Part shown: piece by piece, positions 41,446 to 50,330 of the stretch
Position numbering within the stretch: the stretch's first letter is position 1
Layout: the number at the start of each line of letters is the position of its first letter
Assembly: GCA_031291725.1 (NCBI GenBank)
Contig: JARLIM010000017.1
Span: 62,001-126,000 of the forward strand
Source: Acetobacteraceae bacterium
Lineage (GTDB): Bacteria > Pseudomonadota > Alphaproteobacteria > Acetobacterales > Acetobacteraceae
Length of the DNA: 64,000 bases
Direction of reading: 5' to 3'
Program-made: the position numbers and the translations under genes
The notes under the pieces: generated by a model
The model's input: only the letters and a program-made list of their open reading frames with translations
Database searches by the model: none
What the model was told of the DNA's origin: nothing

Positions 41446-43593
41446 TTATTCCGCCAGCGCCGGCACATAGATCCGCATCACCGTGCCCAGTCCCGGCGCG
41501 CTCTGCATTTCCAGATCGCCGCCGGATTGCCGGGCGAAACCGATGGCCGAACTCAACCCCAACCCGGTGCCCTTGCCGGGCGGCTTGGTGGTGAAGAACG
41601 GTTCGAACACCTTGTCTTGCAAAGTGGTCGCAATCCCGGTGCCCGAATCGACCACGCTGACCGAAATATAGCGCCCCGGTGCCAGGGTCAGGCGCGGCGG
41701 GGTGTTGCCGGGGCCGATATCATGCACGGCGGCGACCATCTCGATCTGCCCCCCGGACGACATCGCGTCGCGCGCATTGACCAGCAGATTGAGCAGCGCG
41801 CCCTCCAACCCGGCACGATCGGCCAGACAGCGCGGCAGGTCCGGCATGGCGATCACGTTCAATTGGTGCAGCTTGCCCATGCTGGTGGCCGTCAGACTGC
41901 GCAATTCGCCCAGCAGATGGGCAATGTCCAGCGGCACCGGCGCGAGCGGTTGGCGGCGGGCGAAGGCGAGCAGATTGGACGTCAACTCCGCCCCGCTCTG
42001 CGCTGCCTTGGCCGCCCTCGCGCGCAATTCCTCGGCCGGATGATGGGTGCCGAGGATGGAGCCGATCATGTCCAGATTGACCGAAATCACCGTCAGCAAA
42101 TTGTTGAAATCATGCGCAATGCCGCCGGTGAGCTGGCCGAGCGAGCGCAATTTTTCCGAATGCAGCAGCATCTCCTGCGCGTCCCGGCGCTCGGTGATGT
42201 CCTGTGCGATGCCATTGATGGCCAATAGGCGGCCATTCTCGTCGGTCTCGAAACTGCACTCCGTCCACACATAGCGCGTCTCGCCATCCGGGTGATTGAG
42301 GCGGAATTCGAAATGGTGCATGCGGCCTGCATTGCCGTCGCGCTGGTAGCCCGTGAAGGCCTTTGCCAGCAGGCGACGATCCGCCTTTGGCAGCAATGCC
42401 AACGTGTTGCGCACCGTCGGCAGGAAGTGGCCGGGGGCCTGTCCGGCAAGGTCGTAAATGCTGTCAGACACATCGAGCACGCTGCGATGACGTTGCCAGC
42501 GCCATGCGCCGAGGCGGGCGATGCGCTGGGTATGCGCCAATTGCTCGCTGCGTTTGCTCAGGCTGCTGGCGGCAACCTGCAATTCGCGCTCACGATGGCG
42601 CTGCGCCTCCGCATCGGCGCGGCGCTGGGTGACATCGCGCAGCAATGCCAGGAAATGCTCCTCGCGATCGCCGACCGGCGGCAATTTCACCAGCGTCAAT
42701 TCGCCCCAGAACGTGCTGCCATCGCGGCGGCGTATCGGCAATTCAGCACGGGCCTGGCTGCCTTGCCCCGCCTTGTCGCGCAGAGCGGGTAAAATGCTGT
42801 GATCTGCAAGTGGGCTTACAATCTGCCAGGGCGATTGCCCGACCAGTTCAGCGGCGCCATAGCCGGTCTTGTGGTTGAAAGCGTCGTTGGTCAGATGGAC
42901 AAGATGCTGCCCCGGCACCGTTGTGCTGCGATAGAGCATGATCCCGTCTTGGGTGGCGCTGAGGGCGGAACCGAGGAGGACCAGCCGTTCCTCATCCAGC
43001 TTGCGCGCCAAGATCGGACGCACCGACCGTGCCAGCTGATCCAGCCGCGCCAATTCTGCCGAAGCATCCGGGAGCCGGTGGCGCAGGGCGAGGAATAACG
43101 CGAAGCGGCGACCGCGAAGCGGCAAGGCGAGGGTCAGATAACCGCACACGCCCAGCCCTCTTGCCATCCGCACACGCGGCAATTGGCTCTGCGCGTGGCT
43201 GAAAACATCCGCCTGTGCGCCCACCGGGTCATCGAACAAATGGGCGATCGCCAATTCATCAAGCGGAATCGCCGCCGTGCTGTAGAGCGAGGCAAACGCC
43301 GCCTCATCAGCCGGATCGCGCACGCTGAACGCCAGCAGATGGGCGAGGGGTGAATGGGCGCGGTGCTCCCACACCTGGGCATAGACCGCCCCCATCGCCG
43401 CCATGATCCGGCGCATGATCTTATCCAGCGCGCTGGCGAAGGTGGATTGATCGGTCAGTACTGCATGAATGTCGCCAATGACTTCAGCATCGTCGCGCAA
43501 CGCCCGCAATTGCGTCACCTCAACCGTCAACTCAGCCAGTCGGCGGAGAGCGTCGGCGTGGTTCATCACAGATATGGCGCTGTCATCGGCCAT
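41446..43593 (-). CDS. Soluble GAF-PAS-PAS sensor histidine kinase
   Basis: This 715-residue kinase has no membrane span. An N-terminal coiled region leads to a GAF-like domain (about 45-190), then PAS domains at about 205-330 and 355-470. The phospho-acceptor is His494 (GGIAHDFNNLL). The catalytic ATPase domain has the N-box LLNLLVNARDAM near 600, then the G-boxes VVDSGTGIA and GKGTGLGLSSAIGF. No response regulator is adjacent. The ATG at 43593 is favoured; the frame continues open to 43680. The signal is unknown. Confidence 0.9.
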   Translation of the reverse strand: MADDSAISVMNHADALRRLAELTVEVTQLRALRDDAEVIGDIHAVLTDQSTFASALDKIMRRIMAAMGAVYAQVWEHRAHSPLAHLLAFSVRDPADEAAFASLYSTAAIPLDELAIAHLFDDPVGAQADVFSHAQSQLPRVRMARGLGVCGYLTLALPLRGRRFALFLALRHRLPDASAELARLDQLARSVRPILARKLDEERLVLLGSALSATQDGIMLYRSTTVPGQHLVHLTNDAFNHKTGYGAAELVGQSPWQIVSPLADHSILPALRDKAGQGSQARAELPIRRRDGSTFWGELTLVKLPPVGDREEHFLALLRDVTQRRADAEAQRHRERELQVAASSLSKRSEQLAHTQRIARLGAWRWQRHRSVLDVSDSIYDLAGQAPGHFLPTVRNTLALLPKADRRLLAKAFTGYQRDGNAGRMHHFEFRLNHPDGETRYVWTECSFETDENGRLLAINGIAQDITERRDAQEMLLHSEKLRSLGQLTGGIAHDFNNLLTVISVNLDMIGSILGTHHPAEELRARAAKAAQSGAELTSNLLAFARRQPLAPVPLDIAHLLGELRSLTATSMGKLHQLNVIAMPDLPRCLADRAGLEGALLNLLVNARDAMSSGGQIEMVAAVHDIGPGNTPPRLTLAPGRYISVSVVDSGTGIATTLQDKVFEPFFTTKPPGKGTGLGLSSAIGFARQSGGDLEMQSAPGLGTVMRIYVPALAE

Positions 43594-43915
43594 GTGCGTC
43601 TGTTGAACCTTCTTTTGAACTGTATGCGCGTAAACGTCAGTCGAAACAGCATGTTGCCATGTTCGCCCTGTCGCAGCCACTCAACATTTGACGGTGGAAA
43701 GCGCAACAATTTTTTTGCGATGTCTGCGCCGGTCGCTGGAGCGGACCGGCGCATCCGTATTGGCCCCCGCATCTGCGGCAGGGCCCGCGGATGCGGCTGC
43801 GCGCCAAGCCATTCGGCCTGATGGCGTCCTGGCATGCGATCGGGGATGTGCGGTGTGAGACCGCCGGTCTGGTTCCATCAGGCGGACTGCATATGGCAGC
43901 CCGCCCGATCGGCGA
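43594..43915. other. Gene-free 322-bp gap with two strong hairpins
   Basis: No convincing gene is seen between the histidine kinase start and the lysR stop. Two adjacent GC-rich hairpins lie at 43726-43752 (9-bp perfect arms GCGCCGGTC and GACCGGCGC, 9-nt loop) and 43767-43796 (12-bp arms with one wobble, 6-nt loop). A run of seven T lies at about 43710-43716. These could be the lysR 3' end or a small RNA. Confidence 0.5.
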
Positions 43916-44797
43916 TCAGCGGCCCGCGAGGCGGGCGAGCAGGAAGTCGCGGAAAACCGCCACGCGCTTCGAATTGCGCAGCTCTTCCGGGTAGACGAAG
44001 AACACATCCACGCGCGGTGCCTTCAGGTCCGGCATGATGCGCACAAGGCCGGTGGCATCATTGGCCAGATAATCCGGCAGGGCGACGATGCCCAGGCCCG
44101 AGCGTGCGGCTTCCATCATCGCCTGCAGGCTGTTGACCTCCAACAGCGGCTTGCGCGGGCTGCCCGGACGGCGGCCGATTTCGGCCAGCCAATCCACATC
44201 CGGCACCGGCGGGCGGTAATTGCCGAACAGGATGATCTTGTGATTATCCAGATCCTCCGCCTTTTGCGGCGTGCCGTTGCGCTTGAGGTATTCCGGCGAG
44301 GCCATCACGTGCCAGTCAATCGCCATCAGATGGCGCTGCACCAGATCGGGCTGCTTGGGCGGATGCATGCGAATCGCCACGTCGGCTTCGCGCATCGCAA
44401 GGTCAAGGTCGGTGTCATCCAGCAGAAGCGTCATCGACACGTCTGGATAGGCTTCCAGGAATCCCGCCAGACGCGGGGCAAGCCACGACGCGCCGAAGCC
44501 AACCGTGGTGGTCACTTTCAGGCGACCGGCAGGCTTTTCCTTGCTCTCCGTCAGCAGGGCTTCCGTCATCGCCAGCTTGGCGAAGACCTCACGCACCGTG
44601 CGATTGAGGCTTTCGCCTTGCTCGGTCAGAATCAGCCCGCGCGCATGGCGGTGAAACAGCGGAACCTGCAGCGCCTCTTCGAGAGCCGAAATCTGGCGCG
44701 AGACGGCAGATTGGCTGAGATTCAACGTGTCGCCGGCATGCGTGAAGCTCCCCGCTTCAGCAACCGCATGAAAAACCCGCAGCTTGTCCCAATCCAT
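43916..44797 (-). CDS. LysR-type transcriptional regulator
   Basis: This 293-residue regulator has an N-terminal winged helix (DWDKLRVFHAVAEAGSFTHAG, LNLSQSAVSRQISALEEAL) and a LysR substrate-binding domain from about residue 90. It lies downstream of trxB on the same strand with a 180-bp gap. Effector and targets are unknown; the pairing with trxB suggests a redox-linked role but does not prove it. The ATG at 44797 gives the standard N-terminus; the frame extends to 44869. Confidence 0.93.
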   Translation of the reverse strand: MDWDKLRVFHAVAEAGSFTHAGDTLNLSQSAVSRQISALEEALQVPLFHRHARGLILTEQGESLNRTVREVFAKLAMTEALLTESKEKPAGRLKVTTTVGFGASWLAPRLAGFLEAYPDVSMTLLLDDTDLDLAMREADVAIRMHPPKQPDLVQRHLMAIDWHVMASPEYLKRNGTPQKAEDLDNHKIILFGNYRPPVPDVDWLAEIGRRPGSPRKPLLEVNSLQAMMEAARSGLGIVALPDYLANDATGLVRIMPDLKAPRVDVFFVYPEELRNSKRVAVFRDFLLARLAGR

Positions 44798-44877
44798 CGC
44801 TGGCCGTCCCCATCTTGCGCCTGTGGGGCCAGTTCGATGCCCACACGTGCTTGGCGCGCGAATCAGCAATTCGCTAT

Positions 44878-44894
44878 TTGAATTTGTGATTCAA
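44878..44894. promoter_or_regulatory. Dyad upstream of lysR, candidate autoregulatory site
   Basis: TTGAAT-N5-ATTCAA is a 17-bp dyad containing the T-N11-A pattern typical of LysR-family sites. It lies about 80 bp upstream of the lysR start in an AT-rich stretch. Autoregulation is common in the family; this site is inferred only from position and symmetry. Confidence 0.4.
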
Positions 44895-44977
44895 CTTTGA
44901 ACTAAGATCAACAACTTCGTGACCATTTTTGCCGTTTCTGCCGACAATTTTCTTGTCACGCTGTTGCCGGTGTCGAT

Positions 44978-45919
44978 TCAGGCGTGTCCGGCGAGGAATT
45001 TTTCCACTTCCAGCGCCGCCATGCAGCCCGTGCCCGCCGCCGTCACCGCCTGACGCCACACCTTGTCCTGCACATCGCCGGCGGCGAACACCCCCGCAAC
45101 CGAGGTGCGCGTGCTGCCTGGGGTGGTGACGATGTAGCCTTCATCATCCAGCGTGAGCTTGCCCCGGAAGATCGCCGTGGTGGGCGAATGACCGATGGCG
45201 ATGAACACGCCATCCACTGCAATCGTTTGCATGTCGCCGGTTTTGGTGTCGCGAACCCGCACGCCATCCACCGTCGGGCGCGACGCCGCCAGGATTTCGT
45301 CCACGGCCGCGTTCCAGATCACCTTGATCTTCGGGTTGGCGAACAGCCGCTCCTGCAAGATTTTCTCCGCCCGGAAAGTGTCGCGGCGATGGATCACCGT
45401 CACCGAATGGGCCAGACCGGCAAGGTAGAGCGCTTCCTCCACCGCCGTGTTGCCGCCACCGACAACGGCCACATCCTTGCCCCGGAAGAAGAACCCGTCA
45501 CATGTCGCACAGGCTGACACGCCGGCGCCTTGCAGCAGCTTTTCCGACTCCAGTCCCAACCACCGCGCCTGCGCTCCGGTGGCAACGATCACGCTCTGCG
45601 CCAGATACACATCGCCCGAATCGCACACGGCGCGGAAGGGGCGGGCGGTGAAATCCACTTCGGTGACGATATCGTAGACAATCTGCGTGCCGACATGTTC
45701 GGCCTGCTTCTGCATCTGCTCCACCAGCCACGGCCCTTGGATCGCCTCGGCGAAACCAGGGTAATTTTCCACCTCGGTGGTGATGGTCAACTGCCCGCCC
45801 GGTTGCAGCCCCGCCACCAGCACCGGCGAAAGCCCGGCGCGGGCGGTGTAGATCGCCGCCGTGTAGCCGGCCGGGCCTGCGCCGATGATAAGAACGGGAA
45901 CATTGTGGGTATCGGGCAT
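44978..45919 (-). CDS. trxB: Thioredoxin-disulfide reductase
   Basis: TrxB uses NADPH and FAD to reduce thioredoxin. The 313-residue flavoprotein has the FAD-binding GAGPAGYTAAIYTARAG near residue 13, the redox-active CATC (SACATCDGFFF) near residue 137, the NADPH site GGGNTAVEEALYL, and the C-terminal FAD motif GVFAAGDVQDKVWRQAVTAA. Length is standard. It is divergent from the Lrp gene and upstream of lysR. Confidence 0.96.
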   Translation of the reverse strand: MPDTHNVPVLIIGAGPAGYTAAIYTARAGLSPVLVAGLQPGGQLTITTEVENYPGFAEAIQGPWLVEQMQKQAEHVGTQIVYDIVTEVDFTARPFRAVCDSGDVYLAQSVIVATGAQARWLGLESEKLLQGAGVSACATCDGFFFRGKDVAVVGGGNTAVEEALYLAGLAHSVTVIHRRDTFRAEKILQERLFANPKIKVIWNAAVDEILAASRPTVDGVRVRDTKTGDMQTIAVDGVFIAIGHSPTTAIFRGKLTLDDEGYIVTTPGSTRTSVAGVFAAGDVQDKVWRQAVTAAGTGCMAALEVEKFLAGHA

Positions 45920-46088
45920 ACGTCAAAATCCGAAAAGGGCAGCACACCATATCGGTGGTGGCGACAGATGAACAAGTCGTAGCCAAAGAGGTCTTGCGGA
46001 ACAGGGATGTTGGAACAATATTTCAAGCCACGACATTTTTGTGCAACAACCTCGTCTGCGCCGTGCAGCATGGGGGTGTGTGGCCAGG

Positions 46089-46583
46089 ATGATGATCGAG
46101 ACGATGAAAACGCTACCAGACGAGCCGGCCCTGCTGGATTCGATCGACCGCCGAATCCTGGCAGAGTTGCAGGATGACGGGCGCATGACCAATGTGGAAC
46201 TGGCGCGCCGCGCTGGTATCTCCGCACCGCCTTGCCTGCGCCGCGTGCGCCGTCTGGAGGAAGCCGGGATCATTCGCGGCTATCATGCCGATTCCGACCC
46301 GCAGCGTCTGGGCTGGGAAATCACCTTCTTCGCCATTGTTGGCCTCGAAAGCCAAAAGGAGCTGGTGCTGTCCGGCTTCGAGAAGATGGTGGCCGATTGG
46401 CCGGAAGTGCGCGAATGCCACATGATCCGCGGTGGTGGAGACTTCCTGCTGCGTCTGGTGGCGCGTGACACCGCGCATGAAAACCAACTCACCCAGCTTC
46501 TCACCGGTGCGCCGAATGTGGGGCGGGTGCAGACATTGCAAACCATCCGCACCAGCCGCAGTCTGGCCGGCGTGCCGCTCTGA
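46089..46583 (+). CDS. Lrp/AsnC family transcriptional regulator
   Basis: This 164-residue regulator has an N-terminal HTH (LDSIDRRILAELQDDGRMTN, RAGISAPPCLRRVRRLEEAGII) and a C-terminal RAM/AsnC ligand-binding domain (GYHADSDPQRLGWEITFFA...LVARD). Ligands of the family are usually amino acids. It is divergent from trxB across 170 bp. Starts at 46089 and 46104 both fit. It lies upstream of the GT39 gene. Confidence 0.92.
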   Translation: MMIETMKTLPDEPALLDSIDRRILAELQDDGRMTNVELARRAGISAPPCLRRVRRLEEAGIIRGYHADSDPQRLGWEITFFAIVGLESQKELVLSGFEKMVADWPEVRECHMIRGGGDFLLRLVARDTAHENQLTQLLTGAPNVGRVQTLQTIRTSRSLAGVPL

Positions 46584-46625
46584 TTTTTCCCGCGGAATTG
46601 GCACCCTACGGATTCCGCCTTGCCG

Positions 46626-48095
46626 ATGAACAATTCTCCTCTCTGGCTTGGTCTGGCCGCACTCACCGCCCTGCGCCTGCTCGTCGCCGCCGTCGCACCG
46701 ATGGCGCCCGACGAGGCCTATTACTGGGTGTGGTCGCACGCCCTCGCGCCCGGCTATCTCGACCATCCGCCGATGGTGGCGCTGTTCATCCGTGCGGGAA
46801 CCTTGCTTGCGGGTGAAGGCAATCTCGGCGTGCGCCTGCTCGCCCCACTCTCGGCGGCCATCGGCTCGCTTCTGCTGGTGCAGACCGGGCGCGACCTGTT
46901 TCCCGGCACGAAAGCCGGGCTGTGGGCGGCCAGTCTGCTCAACGCCACGCTGATCTTCGCCGCCGGTGCCACCACCATGACGCCGGACACCCCGCTTCTG
47001 CTGTTCTGGTCTGCCACGCTCTGCGCCCTTGCCCGGCTGCGTGCGACCGGTCAGGGGCGGTGGTGGCTGGCCGCCGGTATCGCGGCCGGGCTGGCATTGG
47101 ACAGCAAATACACCGCCGCCTTGCTCGCCCCCGCGCTTCTGGCGTGGCTGCTCTGGTCGCCCGAGATGCGGCGCTGGTGGCGCTCACCGATGCCCTATCT
47201 CGCCGCCGTGCTGGCCGGTGCGGTGTTCGCGCCGGTGTTGCTGTGGAATGCCGCGCATGGCTGGGTGAGTTTCAGCAAACAAGGCGGGCGCGTTGGCGAT
47301 TTTTCGCCGGGCAAGGCGCTGCAATTCCTCGGCGAGTTGATCGCCGGGCAATTCGGCCTCGCCACGCCGATCGTCGCGGTGATTGCCGCCGCCGGGCTGG
47401 TGGTGGCGATTCGAAGGGCGCGCAACGGTGATGCCAGTTGGACGCTGCTCGCCAGCACCTTGCTGATTCCCTGCGCGATCTTCGTGCAACACGCGCTCGG
47501 CGACCGTGTGCAGGCGAATTGGCCGGCGATTCTGTTCCCCTCTGCCGCCCTGGCCGCCGCCGCTGGCCTGTCCGCACGCTGGCGCCGCTGGTTCGCCCCC
47601 GCCACCTGCCTCGGTCTCGCGCTGACCGCCTTCGTGTGGATTCAAGCGACCATCGCTCCCCTTGCCTTGCCGATGCTGTGGGACCCCACCTTGCTGCGCC
47701 TTGGCGGTTGGCAGCATCTGGCCGACCAGATCGATGCCGAGGCCACCCGCCAGGGGGCGGCGTTCATCGTCGATGACAATTATGGCCAAGCGGCACTTCT
47801 CGCCCGCCTGCTGCCGTCCGGCCGGGTGGTGATTGGGCTGGATGGGCGCTGGAGCCTGTTCAACCTGCCCGCGCCGGATGCCGCCCATTTCGCGGGGCAG
47901 ACCGGCCTGCTCGTCCGCACCGCGCGCCGCGCGGACACGCCGGAATGGCCGAATTGGACGGATATTGTGCGTCTGGGCATGCTCTCCCGTGCGCGCAATG
48001 GCATGGTGGCGGAGGAATTTCGACTCTACCGTGTCACCACCACCGGCCAACCGGCAGCCCTGGCGCTGATGCCGCGCCCAAAGGATGAGAAATGA
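46626..48095 (+). CDS. Glycosyltransferase family 39 (PMT/ArnT-like) membrane protein
   Basis: This 489-residue integral membrane protein has about eleven spans. The first periplasmic loop carries the acidic motif APMAPDEAYYWVWS, and YLDHPPMVALFIRAG follows; both are typical of GT-C enzymes of the Dol-P-Man/ArnT/PMT group. It would transfer a sugar from a polyprenyl-phosphate donor in the periplasm; donor and acceptor are unknown. The ATG at 46626 is preferred to the TTG at 46620. It overlaps the dehydratase gene by ATGA. Confidence 0.88.
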   Translation: MNNSPLWLGLAALTALRLLVAAVAPMAPDEAYYWVWSHALAPGYLDHPPMVALFIRAGTLLAGEGNLGVRLLAPLSAAIGSLLLVQTGRDLFPGTKAGLWAASLLNATLIFAAGATTMTPDTPLLLFWSATLCALARLRATGQGRWWLAAGIAAGLALDSKYTAALLAPALLAWLLWSPEMRRWWRSPMPYLAAVLAGAVFAPVLLWNAAHGWVSFSKQGGRVGDFSPGKALQFLGELIAGQFGLATPIVAVIAAAGLVVAIRRARNGDASWTLLASTLLIPCAIFVQHALGDRVQANWPAILFPSAALAAAAGLSARWRRWFAPATCLGLALTAFVWIQATIAPLALPMLWDPTLLRLGGWQHLADQIDAEATRQGAAFIVDDNYGQAALLARLLPSGRVVIGLDGRWSLFNLPAPDAAHFAGQTGLLVRTARRADTPEWPNWTDIVRLGMLSRARNGMVAEEFRLYRVTTTGQPAALALMPRPKDEK

Positions 48096-49066
48096 CCCTG
48101 CCCACTCCTGATGACGTCGCCCAGGCGGCAGCCCGCATTGCCCCGCATGTTGTGCGCACCCCGCTGCTGCGCAACACGCAGCTCGACGCGCTCACCGGCG
48201 GCACGATCCTCATCAAGGCCGAGCCGCTGCAAAAGACCGGCAGCTTCAAATTTCGCGGTGCCACCAACTCGGTGCTGCAACTCAACGATGCGCAGCGCAC
48301 AGCAGGCGTGATCACCCATTCCTCCGGCAATCACGGCCAGGCCGTCGCCTGTGCGGCAGCCTCCGCCGGGGTGGCGGCCACCATCTTCATGCCGCTCGAT
48401 GCACCGGGCATCAAAGTGGAAAGCACCCGCGCCTGGGGGGCCACCATCGAGCGCTTCAACCGCGTCACCGATGATCGCGAACAGGTTGCCGACGCCTTTG
48501 TGGCCCGCACCGGTGCCACGCTGATCCCGCCTTATGACTACGCCCCGGTGATGGCCGGCCAAGGCAGCGTGGCGTTGGAGGCAATCCAGGATGCGCAGGC
48601 GCTCGGCCTGAAGATGGACGATTTCCTCGTCTGCACCGGCGGCGGCGGCCTGATCGCCGGCTGCGCGCTGGCCGCCGAGGGCTTCTCGCCCGGCACCGTC
48701 GTGCATCCCATCGAACCCGCAGGCTGGGACGACACCACGCGCTCGCTGATCGAAGGCCATCGCGTGGAGAACGCGCCGGGGGCGTCGATGCTGTGCGATG
48801 CGCTGCTCGCCAAAACACCCGGTAAACTCACCTTCCAGGTCAATCAGCGCCTTCTTGGCCCCGGCGTGGCGGTGACGGATGAGGACGTTTACGCCGCCAT
48901 GCGCTTTGCCTTTCTGCGTCTGAAAATCGTCGTCGAACCCGGCGGCGCGGTTGCCCTGGCCGCCGTGCTGAGCGGCAAATTCAATGCGCGCGGCAAGGTG
49001 GTGGGCCTGGTGCTGTCTGGCGGCAATGTCGATCCGGCCGTGTTCGAGCGCGCGCTGGCGGCCTGA
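48092..49066 (+). CDS. PLP-dependent threonine/serine dehydratase-like enzyme
   Basis: This 324-residue fold-type II PLP enzyme resembles catabolic threonine dehydratase and serine racemase. The Schiff-base lysine is in TGSFKFRGATNS near residue 53, with the phosphate cradle CTGGGGLIAG near 185 and SSGNHGQAVACAA for substrate binding. It lacks the ACT domain of the biosynthetic IlvA. It would deaminate L-threonine or L-serine, or racemise serine; sequence alone does not decide. Coupled to the GT39 gene by overlap. Confidence 0.88.
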   Translation: MTLPTPDDVAQAAARIAPHVVRTPLLRNTQLDALTGGTILIKAEPLQKTGSFKFRGATNSVLQLNDAQRTAGVITHSSGNHGQAVACAAASAGVAATIFMPLDAPGIKVESTRAWGATIERFNRVTDDREQVADAFVARTGATLIPPYDYAPVMAGQGSVALEAIQDAQALGLKMDDFLVCTGGGGLIAGCALAAEGFSPGTVVHPIEPAGWDDTTRSLIEGHRVENAPGASMLCDALLAKTPGKLTFQVNQRLLGPGVAVTDEDVYAAMRFAFLRLKIVVEPGGAVALAAVLSGKFNARGKVVGLVLSGGNVDPAVFERALAA

Positions 49067-49110
49067 TCTCACGCGCCAGGGTTAACCTGATTTCAACCAT
49101 GCCGGGTCCA

Positions 49111-49134
49111 TCCTGCTGCCGATCAGCAGCAGGA
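49111..49134. promoter_or_regulatory. Hairpin upstream of motB
   Basis: TCCTGCTGC and GCAGCAGGA form a perfect 9-bp stem with loop CGATCA, 45 bp after the dehydratase stop. No T tract follows. It may end the upstream transcript or shape the motB leader. A 16-codon ORF (49143-49193) follows it. Confidence 0.4.
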
Positions 49135-49208
49135 CCAAGCGCATGACCATCTGTAATCGCCGCCCGAACGCCCGCCCCGCCCCGCAGCGCTAAGTCGGAG
49201 CGGGCATC

Positions 49209-50330
49209 GTGGCGCGTGGCAACAAGGCGGACGGCAAGCGTCCGATCATCATCAAGAAAGAAGAAGTGACGGAGGGCGGCCATCATGGCGGCGCCTGGAA
49301 GGTGGCCTATGCCGATTTCGTCACGGCGATGATGGCGTTCTTTCTGTTGATGTGGCTGCTCAACGCCACCACGGATGAGCAGCGTCGGGGACTGGCCGAT
49401 TATTTCTCGCCGATGAACCCGCTGTCGCACGGCGCGTCGGGCAGCGGTCAGCCCTTCGGTGGCAAAACACCGTTTGAAACCGGAGAGATGGTGTCCGATC
49501 GCGGCACGATGTCGGTGGTGGAAGGCCGCACCAACGAGCAGCCGACACCGGAAGATGCGATCACCGAGACGTCGATGGACCATTTCGTGCGCGAGCAGCA
49601 TGAGGGTGATGGCGCAAAATCCGGTGCGGCCCCTCCCAATTCTGGCCCTCCTAATTCTGGCACGGCTTCGGCGAACGGCATGGCCAATCCCGATGCCGGG
49701 CGGGTCGATCCATTGCTGCGCAGCTCGCCGGATGCGCGGGTGCTGGCATTGGTCGGCAGCAAAACCGCCAGCGCACAGGCAGCCCTTACCCGTGCATCGG
49801 CGGATGCTGCGGCGGTGAAAGCGGAGCAGCAGCGGCGCGAACAGGTGGCGTTTGACGCGGCGGCACAGCAAATCCGGGAAGCCATTCAGGGCGATAAACT
49901 GCTGGAGGACATCGCCTCCCAAATCTCCATCGATCAGACGCCGGAGGGGCTGCGGATTCAGTTGCTCGACGAAGATAAGCGGCCAATGTTCGCACTCGGT
50001 TCGGCCGAGATGGTGGATCGGGCGCGGGAGTTGCTGGTGAAAATGACACCGGCCCTGATGAAGCTCTCCGAGCCGATCTCAATTGCCGGGCACACCGATG
50101 CCACGCCGTTTCGCAGTGGGGGGTCCAGCAATTGGGAACTCTCCGCCGAGCGCGCCAACGCCACCCGCCGTCTGCTGGTGGAAGCCGGGCTGCCGGAGGG
50201 GCGGATTCGCAGCGTGACCGGCAATGCGGATCGCGATCTGCTGCTGCCGGCGGACCCCATGGCGGCCGCCAACCGGCGGATTGCCATTCTGGTTTTGCGC
50301 ACCGCCGGTGCGAAGGTGGCCGCACCATGA
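49209..50330 (+). CDS. motB: Flagellar motor stator protein MotB
   Basis: MotB anchors the stator to peptidoglycan and carries the proton-binding Asp. The 373-residue protein has a GTG start, a basic N-terminus (KRPIIIKKEE), and one membrane helix with Asp36 in VAYADFVTAMMAFFLLMW. A long variable linker rich in Gly, Ser and Pro precedes the OmpA-like peptidoglycan domain (about 225-365), with SIAGHTDATPFR and SAERANATRRLL. It overlaps motA by ATGA. Here motB precedes motA, the reverse of the enteric order. Confidence 0.94.
   Translation: MARGNKADGKRPIIIKKEEVTEGGHHGGAWKVAYADFVTAMMAFFLLMWLLNATTDEQRRGLADYFSPMNPLSHGASGSGQPFGGKTPFETGEMVSDRGTMSVVEGRTNEQPTPEDAITETSMDHFVREQHEGDGAKSGAAPPNSGPPNSGTASANGMANPDAGRVDPLLRSSPDARVLALVGSKTASAQAALTRASADAAAVKAEQQRREQVAFDAAAQQIREAIQGDKLLEDIASQISIDQTPEGLRIQLLDEDKRPMFALGSAEMVDRARELLVKMTPALMKLSEPISIAGHTDATPFRSGGSSNWELSAERANATRRLLVEAGLPEGRIRSVTGNADRDLLLPADPMAAANRRIAILVLRTAGAKVAAP

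Noticed and set aside
49143..49193. 16-codon ORF as a definite leader peptide gene
   Set aside because: No clear ribosome-binding site and no regulatory codon run; kept only as an observation.
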